Source: Gautieria morchelliformis (Eukaryota > Basidiomycota > Agaricomycetes > Gomphales > Gomphaceae). Taken from it: a stretch of 64,000 nucleotides of DNA. Positions 9,587-20,689 of this stretch are shown piece after piece; position 1 is the stretch's first letter; every line of letters starts with the position of its first letter. The notes under the pieces were generated by a model that saw only the letters and a program-made list of their open reading frames with translations, was not told where the DNA came from and ran no database searches. Where the stretch lies: contig WHVA01000128.1 in assembly GCA_015179125.1 (NCBI GenBank), positions 124,001 through 188,000 of the forward strand, given 5' to 3'. A program made the position numbers and the translations under genes.

Positions 9587-11177
9587 TGTCAAGATTGGAT
9601 TTTGGGCGTTAATATCGCATGTTAGTGGCGAATGCCCGAATAGCGTGTGCGATCTAGCAAATCGCCCAGCGAACAGTACCAAAGAGGTAAGGGTTAAAAG
9701 GTAAGGGGGTTACTCGAAAGGAATTCGCCCTGATCTACAGTCATAGCAAAATAGCCCGTGGCACTTGACGATGTAACGTGCAAGGTGTCACGGAAGGGTT
9801 GTCTAAGTAGCGACAATCCCTTCGCCGGCGAAGGTGCTCCTTCAGAGCCCTTTTCCGACAGCACAGAAAATAACTCGAAGGCTAAGGTAATGAAGATGAA
9901 GTATGAGAACTCACCAGTGAGGCCTAAGTCCTCTTCTGGTCAAAGATAGAAATCTACAGGAGAAGGCTCAAGATGATAGTCACAGCGAGGTCAAGTTTGC
10001 ACAAGATGGACGTATGATAATTAAACTGGAGAATATACATGCGAATGTAGACTACTTATACCGAATGCTCATACGGTGCTAGCGAATAGGAAAGAGGCCG
10101 TCTGGAGTCAGGATTGGATAGGGGTGTGTGGTCAGGATACATAATAGATGGAATAGACATACAATAGAATGGAAGAGGGGTGCGAACATGAAACGACGGA
10201 GAGGAAAGAAGGCGAAGGCCCCTATGTACAGAAACACGCCTTGGGACCTGCATATACACCACCCTGCACGGACTCTTCATCTGCTGGGTTGGTCCCACAT
10301 GACCTATGGGTAGGATGCCCCGCGAATGCATTCTGGACATAGGAACACCCAAAGGGGGTTGAGTTGAGAAGATGATGGGACCAGTGATGAACCATCAATC
10401 CGTGTAAAGGATGTCAATCGTGTTTGATGGCGTGCCTGCTGGCGAATGATGCGAGTAGCGAATGGTCATATGGCAAATGTGGCGAATAGCGAATGGAGCG
10501 AGGAGTGAATGGAGCGAAGACACGCGAACATGGAAGAGTGGTGAAATGGACAACAGGGATAGCTGGGTACAAGAAATAAATGAGTCATGACAGCCTGCAC
10601 CTCCTTGCACTTCATGACAGGACCAGTGATGAACCATCAATCCAGGTAAAGGATGTCGATCGTGTTTGATGACATGGCTACTGGCGAATGATGCAAGTAG
10701 TGAATGGTCATTTGGCGAATGTGGCGAATAGTGAATCGAGCAAGGAGTGAATGGAGCGAAGCCGAGCGAACATGGAAGAGTGGTGAAAGGGAAAACAGGG
10801 ATAGCTTGATACAAGAAATGAATGTGTCATGACAACTGTGTAGTGAAAACTTCAGCGAAGCTAATTCATCCTGCGCTGCAGTGGTATGAGTCCCATTGAG
10901 TCCAACCTGCATGGAGGCTGCAACTGACACTATCCGAATGCATCCTGAGCATGTGGGTCTGTCATGGAGTGGGAGTTTAACAGATGATGGGTTCTATGAT
11001 GGATGATGGCCCCAACACCTGGCGTCCTGGCAGGAATGATGCGAATAGCGAATGCAAAAGCAGTATGGCGATGAATATTTTGGCAAGATATTCGCTGGTT
11101 CAGGAAGTCATTCGCTGGTTCGGGAAGTCATTCACCTTGTGCTGAGGGATGATTCGCAGAATAAACGAATCATGACA
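9587..11177 (-). mobile_element. Element A: 1591-bp TG...CA element (family TGTCA), in Copia-1 gag
   Basis: Starts TGTCAAGATTGG and ends ...CGAATCATGACA. Flanking 5-bp duplications AATGC lie at 9582-9586 and 11178-11182, and excision would restore the gag frame exactly. It is closely related to copy D (opposite orientation) and more distantly to B and C. It contains two copies of a roughly 240-bp internal repeat and is rich in GCGAAT motifs. It has no transposase-like frame. Strand is assigned so that a TATAAGTAG motif reads forward (minus strand here). Ends and duplication fit a solo LTR. A short inverted-repeat DNA element is the alternative. Confidence 0.88.
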
Positions 11178-11407
11178 AATGCATATGGAGGAAATACGCA
11201 AGGAGGAGGTTATATGCAAGGGGGAGGACACAACAATTCCAACAGATTCGATGCAGGAAGGAACACACCACCTCAACAACACCAGCCAAATCCAAACACA
11301 GACTCAGCACAATTCGCCAATGTCCCTAAAAAGGACTTAGTTATGATGGCACACGAGGAGACAGGAGTGGTCCCGAGGCCAGTAACATTGTTCTATCAAC
11401 CAATTCT
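11178..11407 (+). pseudogene. Copia-1 gag tail, after element A
   Basis: Continuation of gag after the insertion: a Gly/Asn/Gln-rich stretch (YGGNTQGGGYMQGGGHNNSNRF) and FANVPKKDLVMMAHEE. The frame then runs out of phase with pol near 11350-11400. A single shift is needed to join NIVLSTNSMALSAIKDN to it. This could be decay rather than programmed frameshifting. I see no clear slippery site. Confidence 0.7.
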
Positions 11408-14032
11408 ATGGCTTTATCAGCTATAAAAGACAATGTTCACATCTGGTTAGTCGATTCCGGGGCCACCAGTCACCTCTGCGGCAATATCAATTTATTCAAC
11501 GAAATGCACCCCACACCATCAATCTCAATCAAAACAGCCAGTGGTGATTTGTTCAGAGCCGACCGGAGAGGAACCATCAGGATCACACTCCAAAGTGACA
11601 CTTATACACACCTACCATCTCTAGCACTTACACTGATGGACGTCATCTATGTTCCAAAACTCAATGCCAACCTTCTTTCAGTAGGGAAAATGACCAACGC
11701 CAACGTTGACGTCATCTTCAGCAAAAATGACACGTCTCTACTGATGGATAACGAAATTATAGCCAGAGGCATGAGGATCGACAATTTATATGTGTACATG
11801 GCCCAACCATTGATGAAACCTGAACCGGAGAAGGCTCTCTATTCTGATAAACCGAATCAATTGACATTATGGCATCACAGACTAGCACACACTGCCACAT
11901 CAACAATTCAGAAGATGTGGAAGCAACAGACAGGTGTCGGTTTACTGAGGATCAGTGGTGAGGAGGAGTTGAGTATATGCACCAACTGTCCTTTTGGAAA
12001 ACAGACACATTCACCATTCAAAAACATCGAGGACATACCAGAGAAGATCGGGGACATTGTATTATCAGACCTATGTGGCCCATTCGAAACATCAATTGTC
12101 AGATACAAATACTTCATTATGTGGATCAATCACGCCACTCAATACGCACACATCGACTTTCTGAAGAACAAAGAATGCACAACCATCACGAAGTCATTCA
12201 AGGAGTATATTGCATGGTTAAGGACACAAAGGAACGCAGAAGTGAGGAGGATAAGGACGGATAACGGGGGAGAATACACAGGGAGGGAATTCGAGAGTAT
12301 ATGCAATGAGCTTGGGATTATTCATGAAACAACAACCCCTCACACACCAGAGCACAATGGAATCGCGGAGAGATACAACAGGACACTACAAGAAGGAGCC
12401 CTTACCCTACAGAATGACGCAGGACTCAGCAAACGGTTCTGGGTATCTGGCGTACACACAGTCAATTTTGTCAAAAACTGCATACTACACATGAAAATCG
12501 ACAAGTCACCTTACGAGGCATTTTGGAAGACTAGGCCCAGACTCGATTGGCTACGAACATATGGATCAAGATGTTGGGCACTGATCCAAAAAGCCACGAG
12601 GAAGAAAGGAGACTACAAAGCAATTGAAGGAATTTTTGTCGGATATTTTGACAACTCCAAAGCTTCCAAGGTGTGGATACCACGCACTCAGACACTAATG
12701 AATTCTAGAGACGTTGTATTCGACGAACTCAAACACATCGAGCACACTACATTACACGTAGAGGAGGAGGACGACGACCCTTACATATGGGTACTTGACG
12801 GGAAACTACCATCTTTTTCCCCACCTTCACAATCCAGATATGACCCAATTCAGGATGAAGATGACGACACAATTCCATCACTCATAAACCTTAGCCCAGA
12901 AGAGGAAGAAGAGATTGAAGCAGAGGAGGTCGAGGAGATCATAGCGAATCCACATGAGGAGGAGGAAAGATCACACACAGGAGACAATAACGGAGGAGGA
13001 GAATCGACAGAACAATCAGAAGGTGATACAGAAAGAGGAGAAAGCGAGGAAGTGGCACCGAAGGATTTTTTGAAGGGTCCGTGGATGAACCCATCAAACA
13101 CTGACTATGGGAGGGGCAAGCGACACGCAGCATTACTCACAGAGGTAGCGGCAATGGCATATGGGAGGACAACATTGGAGGACACAGAGACAGTATTCGT
13201 GGTATTAGCGGAGGATGAACCAGTGAGTTACAAGGAGGCAATGAAGTCAAAGGATGCGGAAGAGTGGAGGAAGGCATGTCAGGATGAATACGACTTACTG
13301 ATGGGATACAAGACATGGGAACTAGTGGAAAGACCGGAGGAGACGAACATCGTCGGAAGCAGGTGGATGTTCAGAGTGAAGAGGGACAATCTAGGAGAAG
13401 TTGATAAGTTCAAAGCCAGATTCGTTGCACAGAGCTACTCACAAGTCCCAGGAGTCGATTTCCAAGAAACATATTCCCCCACAATTCAACTCACATCCAT
13501 TCGACTCATACTTGCTCTTGCAAGCAAATATGACCTGGAACTATGACATATCGATGTGAAAGGGGCATACCTGAACAGGAAACTCGAGGACACTGTATAT
13601 ATGCGCCAACCAGAAGGATTTATCAAGGAGGGAGAGGAAAATCTAGTATGCAAGCTGAACAAAGGAATATATGGTCTCAAACAATCGGGGAGGGTATGGC
13701 ATGGAACACTGAGGAAGGAGATGGAGAAGTTGGGATTCAAGGCAGGGGAGGCAGACAAGACGATATTTTTCAGATTTGGGGAAGGAAACAACATCGAGAT
13801 AGCAGGATGGTATGTGGATGATGGGCTCCTCGCATTGAATTCATTAACTGTGATGGAGAGAATGGTTACAGACATCAGGGGGAGTTTCAACATACAGGAT
13901 TTGGGAGATCCAACCCACCTACTTGGAATTCAGATCATCAGGAACCGAGAACGAGGCAATATACACATATCCCAACCAGCCTTCATCAGTAGCATCGCCA
14001 AACGATTCGGAATCACATCAGGACGTACAGTC
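11408..14032 (+). pseudogene. Copia-1 pol: protease, integrase, reverse transcriptase
   Basis: Domains in order: protease (WLVDSGATSHLCG, near 11447-11485); GAG-pre-integrase with LTLWHHRLAHT and CTNCPFGKQ zinc ligands; integrase (LSDLCGPFETS, IRTDNGGEYTG, HNGIAERYNRTLQEG); an acidic linker (12760-13060); RT starting at SYKEAMKSKDAEEWRKA. A TGA at 13544-13546 interrupts RT between LASKYDLEL and HIDVKGAYLNRKLEDTVYMRQPEGF. Its context (CTATGACAT) is consistent with decay of a CGA codon. The RT active-site YVDD is kept (GWYVDDGLLALNS, near 13809). RT is cut at 14032 by element E within FGITSGRTV. Confidence 0.9.
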
Positions 14033-14970
14033 TTTTAGGAATAATAGATCAGATATATCAGAATTGATATATTTGATGACTCAGGGAGTGGGGACTCTTC
14101 GTGCACCCCTGTGCACAGTATATGCGTGAGCTGACTAAGCTCTGTGGGTCGAGTGCATCACTGATTGATGTAGGCCACGTGACCGAGTCGAGGAAGAAAC
14201 AGGTGAGAACAGAGGAACAGGAGGTCCGAAGCTTTCGCTTTTGGAACAGTATAGTGTAGCCAGTTATAGTAGACTCTCAACAAAGAATTAGAGAAAACTA
14301 TCAAGAATTAAGCTCTGTAGCTATCAAACAAGTCTAAAGTTACTTCAGGGGGTGAAACAGCAATTTCTGGATTGTTCTGGATAATATTCTGGATGTTTTG
14401 TTCATACAGTTATGGTAGCTACTTATACTAAAATTGTAGTGACTACCAGTGTTCAAGATAGTGATAGAATGGGTCAGGATAATGTGGAAATACTCCACAG
14501 GCTGCATACAGCTGTGGAGCAGGAACAATGATGGGGATACTTGTCCTACTGACAAGTATCTAAGCTGGGACCTTGGAGCAATATACAAAGCCCCTTTCAA
14601 CATGTAATACACTTCGTAATCAGTGGGGCTAGTCAGGGGAATAGAATAGAAAAGAATCTTTGTATGTCCTGTGCTGTGTGCCTACAGCAGCCTTGGCAAG
14701 GCATTTGCCATCTCTGTACCTCTCTCCTGAGGTAGCTATTCAGTAAGTCCATAGATAGGACTGTATACTGTAATCTCCATCGTGTCCGATGTCCCTGTGT
14801 GGGACTATTAGTCCCATAGCAATATTTCTTCTGACCAGGGCCCAGGTGCCTGCTTTCCAGGGCAGGCACTGTTACTGGTGCATGGATTATTTCTCCCAGA
14901 TGTTAGCTCAGTGAGACGATTGTATAGACCTTAGAATAATGTTTGATATAGCTATCCATTTATTCTAAAA
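14033..14970. mobile_element. Element E: 938-bp inverted-repeat insertion in Copia-1 RT
   Basis: The insertion is flanked by CAGTC at 14028-14032 and 14971-14975. The repeat can be extended to ACAGTC, because the base before it is A on both sides. Its ends are a short imperfect inverted repeat: TTTTAGGAATAA at the left and TTATTCTAAAA at the right. It has no coding frame of note and does not have TG...CA ends, so it is a different kind of element from A-D. Excision restores the RT-RNase H frame. A MITE-like non-autonomous DNA transposon is the simplest reading. The superfamily is not assigned. Confidence 0.78.
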
Positions 14971-15722
14971 CAGTCAACTCACCTATGGATCCAAACATCG
15001 AATTACGGGCCTCCACCTCCACATCAGAAATCATCGACTACGCTTATGCATCCATCATCGGCAGCCCCAACTATTGTGCTCTAGCAACACGACCCAACAT
15101 AGCCTATGCAGTAAACAGATGCGCACAATTTTCATCTAAGCCAAACATTACTCACTGGGAAGCAGCCAAGAGGATCTTACGATATCTGTTGAATACGAGG
15201 GAGTATGGGATCATGTATGTCAGAGAGGGGGATGGAACTATGGGATTTGCTCACAATTTAGTTGGATATACGGATGCGGATTTTGCTGGAGATCGAGATG
15301 ACAGGATGTCTACAACTGGACAGCTATTCACATTCAATGGAGCACCTATATGTTGGGCATTGAAGAAACAGGTCAGTGTTAGCCGCTCAACCATGGAGTC
15401 GGAAGTAGTGGCAGGATCATTCGCATCAGCGGAGGGATATGGCTCATCAGACTGGGAAAGGATTTCCAACACGACTTCACACCCATCCCTATATTCACCG
15501 ACAACCAATCCTCAATTGCGTTCTCAAATGACAGTGTCAATAACAGCAGGACGAAACACATAGACGTTCACTACCACTACACCAAGGAACAGATCACAGC
15601 TGGAAACATCAATCTTCGATATATCAAAACACTCAAGAACCCAGCTGACGTCCTCACAAAGCCACTGCCTGCTCGCAAGCATCTCCACATCCTCGGAATC
15701 CTTGGAATGTGTCGAGCTTGAG
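14971..15722 (+). pseudogene. Copia-1 RT/RNase H C-terminal part
   Basis: Continues RT after element E (SPMDPNIELRAST, IIGSPNYCALATRPNIAYAVNRC, THWEAAKRILRYL) into RNase H (YTDADFAGDRDDRMSTTG, SRSTMESEVVAGSFASAE). A one-base frameshift near 15437 moves the reading register. The second frame then gives WLIRLGKDF, FTDNQSSIAF, SRTKHIDVHYHY and PADVLTKPLPARKHLHILG, ending in a stop at about 15720. A polypurine tract TTGAGGGGGAG (15718-15728) precedes the 3' LTR. Confidence 0.88.
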
Positions 15723-15728
15723 GGGGAG

Positions 15729-17584
15729 TGTTATGAATACACAACTGAAGCTATGCCACCCAACATTCATCACTATAACACGCTGATATACTATGAAAAC
15801 ATCATCTCAACTCTATGGACAACTGTGGACCAATTTCCTTATTTGGACGTTGCAAGTCACACATGCTACGACTTTGCATGTCACACTGTCACACAGTAAT
15901 GCCCAGCGTGCACACTGTGGCCGCCCCAGCGCTTAACTGTCATGAACCAGTCACAACACACCTCAACATGCACACATGCACTACCAAGCCCACCAAGCAC
16001 ACATACAAATATCGCCGAACCACTAATATCATCACAGCACTGTGGACCAAGCCAAGCCAAGTATTTTCCCCACATGCCACGTGTCACGTGTACACGTGAT
16101 CCGATCAAGGGACGTGACACACCAAGGTGACCCTGTGTCAAGATTGGTTTTTAGGCGTTAATATTGTGTATTAGTGAACACAGCGAATGCCCAAATAACT
16201 TGTGTGAATAAGTATGCCGTTCGGCGAATAGATGAACCAATAAATGTTCACAAGGTAAGAGGGCTGCCCGAACGGGGCCCACCCTATCTACAGTCGTAGC
16301 GAAATAGCCCGTGGCACTTGACGATGTAACGTGCAAGGTCTCATGGAAGGGCTGTCTAAGTTTCGACAATCCCTTGGCGAAGGTGCTCCTTCGGAGCCCT
16401 TCACCAACAGCACAGAAAATGGTTCGAAGGCTAAGGTAACGAAGATGAAGTCTGAGAACTCACCAGTGATGCCTAAGTCCTCTGCTAGTTGAAGATAGAA
16501 GTCTCCAAGAGAAGGCTTAAGACGATGACCACAGCGAGGTCAAATTTGCACAAGATGAACAACGTATGATAATTGAACTGGAGAATATACATGCGAATGT
16601 AAACTACTTATATCGAATGCTCGCAAGGTATTAGTGAATAGGAAAGAGGCTGTTGTGAGATAGGGTTGGATAGGGGTGCGCAGTCATGATACTAAGTAGA
16701 TGGAATAAACATACAATAGAGTGGGGGAAGAATGCGAACATGAAACGACGGAGAGTAAAGGGGGCGAAGGCACTTATGGACAAAACCATGGCTTGGGACC
16801 TGCATACATGCTACCCTGCATGGACTCTTCGTTTACTGGGTTGATCCCGCACGAGCTATGGAAGGGACGTCCTGCGAACACACTTTGGCCATACGAACGC
16901 CCAATGGGGTTGGATTAAGAAGATGATGGGGTTAATGATGAACCATCATGCCGGGTGACTGGTATCGATCATATTTGATGGCGTGCCTGCTGGCGAAATG
17001 CGCGAGGAGCAAATAGCGGTTCAGAGAATGGGGCGAACAGTGGATAGAGTGGACGTGGAGGGGGAGTGGTTGGTGGGTGCGGAGAACTCTGGCGACGATG
17101 CTAGGGAGTGACGAGGGGGAACATAGGGGTAGTGCGGTAGGAGAAATAGACCGGTCATGACACCCTGCACCCATTTGGACCATTTCTCCTATATTCTCTT
17201 CCATTCCCCATTCCCCATTCACCATTATATTCTACACACCATCACACTGCACACATGTCACTCCTACTCCTAATACTCAAACCTATGCCAGTTGCCCCAT
17301 ACAACCCTTTTCTTGTTCCTATCTTGTAACACACCAAGAACGCCAAGTTCTTCTCTTGATAGTTAAATACTCGACATTGTACACTACATTCGATAGTGAA
17401 AACAGTTAATCACTCACTTCTTTTGCGCTCTATAGCTATCAGCTTCAGTCAGTATTGTTGTAAGACACATGTGCCTTGTTACATGTGCAAACACCCTATT
17501 TTCTCAAGCACTACTCGATTCGACTCCTATTACGAGTTTGAATCATATTTCTACTAGCTATTTGCAACACCATAACTAACAAGA
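15729..17584 (+). repeat. 3' LTR of Copia-1, split by element B
   Basis: The LTR is present as 15729-16135 and 17168-17584. The break is element B plus one copy of its 5-bp duplication. Compared with the 5' LTR, nearly all differences are transitions. There is also a roughly 10-bp difference in a TCACACTG repeat and a 7-bp duplication, CCCCATT. Confidence 0.9.
16136..17162 (-). mobile_element. Element B: 1027-bp TGTCA-family copy in the Copia-1 3' LTR
   Basis: Starts TGTCAAGATTGG and ends ...GGTCATGACA. It is flanked by CCCTG at 16131-16135 and 17163-17167, and the uninterrupted 5' LTR has CCCTG once at this point. It is about 560 bp shorter than A and D, lacking most of one internal repeat and the distal region. 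Orientation is the same as A. Confidence 0.9.
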
Positions 17585-17959
17585 GGTACAAGAACTTTAT
17601 GGGAAAATTTTCAATTTTCCTAAGCAACATGCACTGGTACGTCTTACATATGATCTCATCCATAAAGGTTCAACAATCAACTACAATACTCGGGTCAGGG
17701 AAGGTTTCCAACAGGAGGTCAAGCAGGCATACCATTTAACTAACTGTAAGAATGTTGAAGAGCAAGTAAGTCTTTTTGATAGAATAACACTGCTCTCATA
17801 TTATAAAATTGACTTAGATATTTTACTAGATGACAAGGATTGATGAAAATCAAGAGGTGATTGCATGCATTTGAATGGCTATTGATGCATATGATAAGGA
17901 ACTCAAAGGTAGGAATGCTGAAGCTGAAGAAGAGAAGAAGGCTCAGCATAATACCCAAG
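17585..17959 (+). pseudogene. Plavaka-type transposase, middle part
   Basis: Resumes directly after Copia-1 with VQELYGKIFNFPKQHALVRLTYDLIHKGSTINYNTRVREGFQQEVKQAYHLTN, a typical Plavaka segment. An AT-rich intron-like stretch (17765-17830) follows, then a Lys/Glu-rich run (17925-17955). It is cut at 17959 by element C. Confidence 0.75.
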
Positions 17960-19212
17960 TGTCATGAGTCGTTTGTTTCTTATACCCAGCAACTTCATCA
18001 CTCCACTTCTATATTCACTCCGTTCGCTCTTCGCCAAATACGCTGAACAGCTATTTGGTACTTGCATCATTCACCAGTAGTCACGCCATCAAAATACGAT
18101 CAACGTCCTTTACCCAGCTCGATGGTTCATCACTGGCCCTATCACCTTCTCGGCTCAACCCCGTTGGGTGTTCCTATGGCCGGATGTCGTGACTCGCTTA
18201 CTTCTTGTACCCAGCTATCCCTATTTTCCCTTCCCCAATCCTCCTCCATGTTCGCTCAGCTTCACCCTTCCCTTCGGCCACGCCTCTTCTATGGTCATTC
18301 CATTCGCCTTCGCCGCATTCACCGAACGACCATTTGCTACTCGCATCATTGGCCAGAAGGCACGCCATCAAACACAATCAACATTCTTTACCCGGCTTGA
18401 TGGTTCATCACTGGTCCCATCACCTTCTCAACTCAACCTCCTTTGAGCATTCCTATGGCCGGAATGTATTCGTGGGACATCCTACCCCTAGATCGTGTGG
18501 GACCAACCCAGCAGACGAAGACTCCGTGCAGGGTAGCGTGTATGCAGGTCTCAAGGCGTGTTTTCGTACATAGGTACCTTCACCCTCTTTCCTCCCCATC
18601 GTTTCATGTTCGCACTCCTCTTTCATCCCATTGTATGTGTTTCACCTATTTGTATCCTGACTGTGCACCCCTATCCAACCCTGAGTCATGACGGCCTCTT
18701 TCCTATTCGCTGATATCATATGAGCATTCGGTATAAGTAGTCTACATTCGCATGTATATTCTCCAGTTCAATTATCATACATCTATCTTGTGCAAAACTT
18801 GACCTCACTGTGATCATTGTCTTGAGCCCTCTCCTGTAGATTCCTATCTTCGACCAGAAGAGGACTTAAGCACCACTGGTGAGTTTTCGTACTTCACATT
18901 GGTTACCTTAGCCTTCGCACTATTATCTGCGCTGTTGGCGAAGGGCTCTGAAGGAGCGCCTTCGCCGGCCATAGGATTGCTGCTACTTAGACAACCTTTC
19001 CATGACACCTTGCATGTTACATCGTCAAGTGTTACAGGCTACTTCACTACGACTGTAGATAGGGCGAGCCCCATTCGGGCAGCCCTCTTACCCTTTGAAC
19101 ATTTATTGGTTTACCCTATTTCGCCGAACGGCATACCTCTTCGCACAAGTTATTCGGGCATTCGCTGTGTTTACTAATACACGATATTAATGCCTAAAAA
19201 CCAATATTGACA
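17960..19212 (+). mobile_element. Element C: 1253-bp TGTCA-family copy in Plavaka
   Basis: Starts TGTCATGAGTCG and ends ...CCAATATTGACA. The flanks are CCAAG (17955-17959) and ACAAG (19213-19217), an imperfect 4/5 duplication. The Plavaka frame continues across it (AQHNTQ before, QAAQPQGHWKLGSP after). Orientation is opposite to A and B. Its left terminus corresponds to the start of the roughly 240-bp repeat unit that is internal in A and D. Confidence 0.83.
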
Positions 19213-19842
19213 ACAAGCTGCTCAACCTCAAGGACATTGGAAGCTTGGGTCTCCTGAAAAGCATACCACAAGTATGAAACTTGAGGAAAGTAACAAAGGG
19301 AGTTTTTCAAAACTTTCACAAGAACCCGCTTGACGTTCTTTGGCATATCTTCCCAGAAGACAATATAGATAGTATGGCAATGAAGGTATGATATAACTGG
19401 TTTATCTTACATAGGAACTAATTGCAAAGCTAGATAACCCCTTACAAATGCATTTACATTTCCTATCAATCTCTAGAGGACTGGTCTATTCTTCAAGACA
19501 TTGCACGCTGTAACCCATCCTTCCATAACAAGCCTCACTATGATTATATTATCATCAACACTGATCCAGTTAGCTTTGGACAGTTGCACTTTATGTTCAG
19601 GTGCCATCTAAACACTGGACCCCAAGATATTGCAGTGATTTGACAGTTAAAACCTAGCAAATGGACACCACATACCCTCTGGAAGAATTGCCATAGTTAT
19701 GAGGAGAAAGACTATGTGTTTGTCCTGCTTAAATATACAGTCAGAGCTTGCCATATGATTCCTACATTTGATACGAGACCTAGGTTCTATCTGAATGACC
19801 TAATTGATAGTGATATGTTCTTACGTTTTGGAAATTGTAACT
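19213..19842 (+). pseudogene. Plavaka-type transposase, C-terminal part
   Basis: Contains GHWKLGSPEKHT followed by an intron-like region (19390-19475). Then DWSILQDIARCNPSFHNKPHYDYIIINTD, FGQLHFMFRCHLN and YVFVLLKYTVRACHMIPTFDTRPRF follow. These resemble the C-terminal region of Plavaka transposases. One stop interrupts it near 19640. The gene as a whole is decayed. Confidence 0.65.
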
Positions 19843-20040
19843 AGTTCCTTGTAGTGTTTCCAGCATGTAATTCTTACATTTTGAAAGTATGCGATGACCT
19901 GACAGCCACTATTGGAGAATTTCTGAGATGGATCATCCCAGTGTATTCAGAATATAGAGTGTGGACTAGCCAGATGAAGACCATTGTGATAGAAACACTA
20001 TTTTGGCAAAGTTAGACAACAGGCTAACAGACATCTCACC

Positions 20041-20165
20041 TGTAAGGGCAACTCTCCCTAGACAGCAGATGTCATGGGGCCTGGTAGAGGAGGATCTAAA
20101 GTATGATTAAGAGCTATCTACATGACATACAACTCACCTGGTAGCGGAGGATCCAAAGAGGAAAA
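20041..20165 (-). repeat. LTR-terminus fragment (family with GGATCCAAAG motif)
   Basis: Begins TGTAAGGGCAACTC and contains CTGGTAGAGGAGGATCTAAAG and, about 48 bp later, CTGGTAGCGGAGGATCCAAAG. The same order recurs at 26401-26540. A related fragment at 25430-25520 lies just upstream (on the minus strand) of a gag remnant. This indicates the end of an LTR read on the minus strand. Confidence 0.5.
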
Positions 20166-20368
20166 GCTAAGGGCCGTTCAGCGCCCGCGAATCGATGTGC
20201 AAGGGCGAAGTAGTTCGGATATAAGTAGGGTAGATAAATTTTCACTTTCCGTGCAACTTGAACCAGCCAAACACCTCAGTTCTCAACACATTTTTAATGT
20301 GTCGGCAGACCAACTGCCGGTAAATATTATAATACCATGATTATGTGAGCAGAAGCATTTGACATGCC

Positions 20369-20680
20369 ATGGTCTCTTCCCTAGCTTCTCAGAACAGGAG
20401 GGCCAACCATGAGGCACATAGACAGAGGAAAAGGCATGCAGACATGGTTGCCACCATGGCGGCATGTGCTGGGGCCTCATTCTATGCTGGAGTACTAGAC
20501 TCCAAGGCCTACCATACATCCATTCTAACCGGAAGAATGTGGGTTCAGGAATTACTCGATGGAAACCCTGAATGAATCTGCGATCAATTGCGAATGAGAA
20601 AACATGTCTTCAAACAGCTCATCCACCAGCTCTTTTTAACTACCAGTGCCTATCATACTCGCCACATTGATCTATTGAGA
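20369..20680 (+). pseudogene. PIF/Harbinger-like transposase, N-terminal fragment
   Basis: Reads RRANHEAHRQRKRHADMVA, then KAYHTSILTGRMWVQELLDGNPE, a stop (TGA near 20574), then ICDQLRMRKHVFKQLIHQLF and TRHID. The YHTS-LTG-WVQELL-GNP-DQLR-MRKHVF pattern matches the N-terminus of fungal Harbinger-type (DDE_Tnp_4) transposases. The catalytic domain is absent. A different sequence follows from about 20680. Confidence 0.55.
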
Positions 20681-20689
20681 GCTAGTAAT

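Larger units (their letters stand above)
7815..17584 (+). mobile_element. Copia-1: Ty1/Copia LTR retrotransposon with three nested insertions
   Basis: Matching LTRs begin TGTTATGAATACAC at 7815 and 15729. The 5-bp duplication GGTAC occurs at 7810-7814 and 17585-17589. The Plavaka reading frame is interrupted at this site and resumes in phase afterwards (EVQELYGKIFNFPKQH). The element encodes gag, protease, integrase, RT and RNase H. It is inactivated by a 4-bp duplication, a TGA stop, a frameshift and insertions A, E and B. Removing the three insertions leaves about 6.2 kb. By eye the LTRs differ by about 19 substitutions plus small indels over about 825 bp. Confidence 0.92.

Noticed and set aside
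9587-11177. Calling element A a MITE of a known DNA-transposon superfamily
   Set aside because: The inverted ends are very short, TG...CA termini with a 5-bp duplication fit an LTR equally well, and no transposase relative is in the window.
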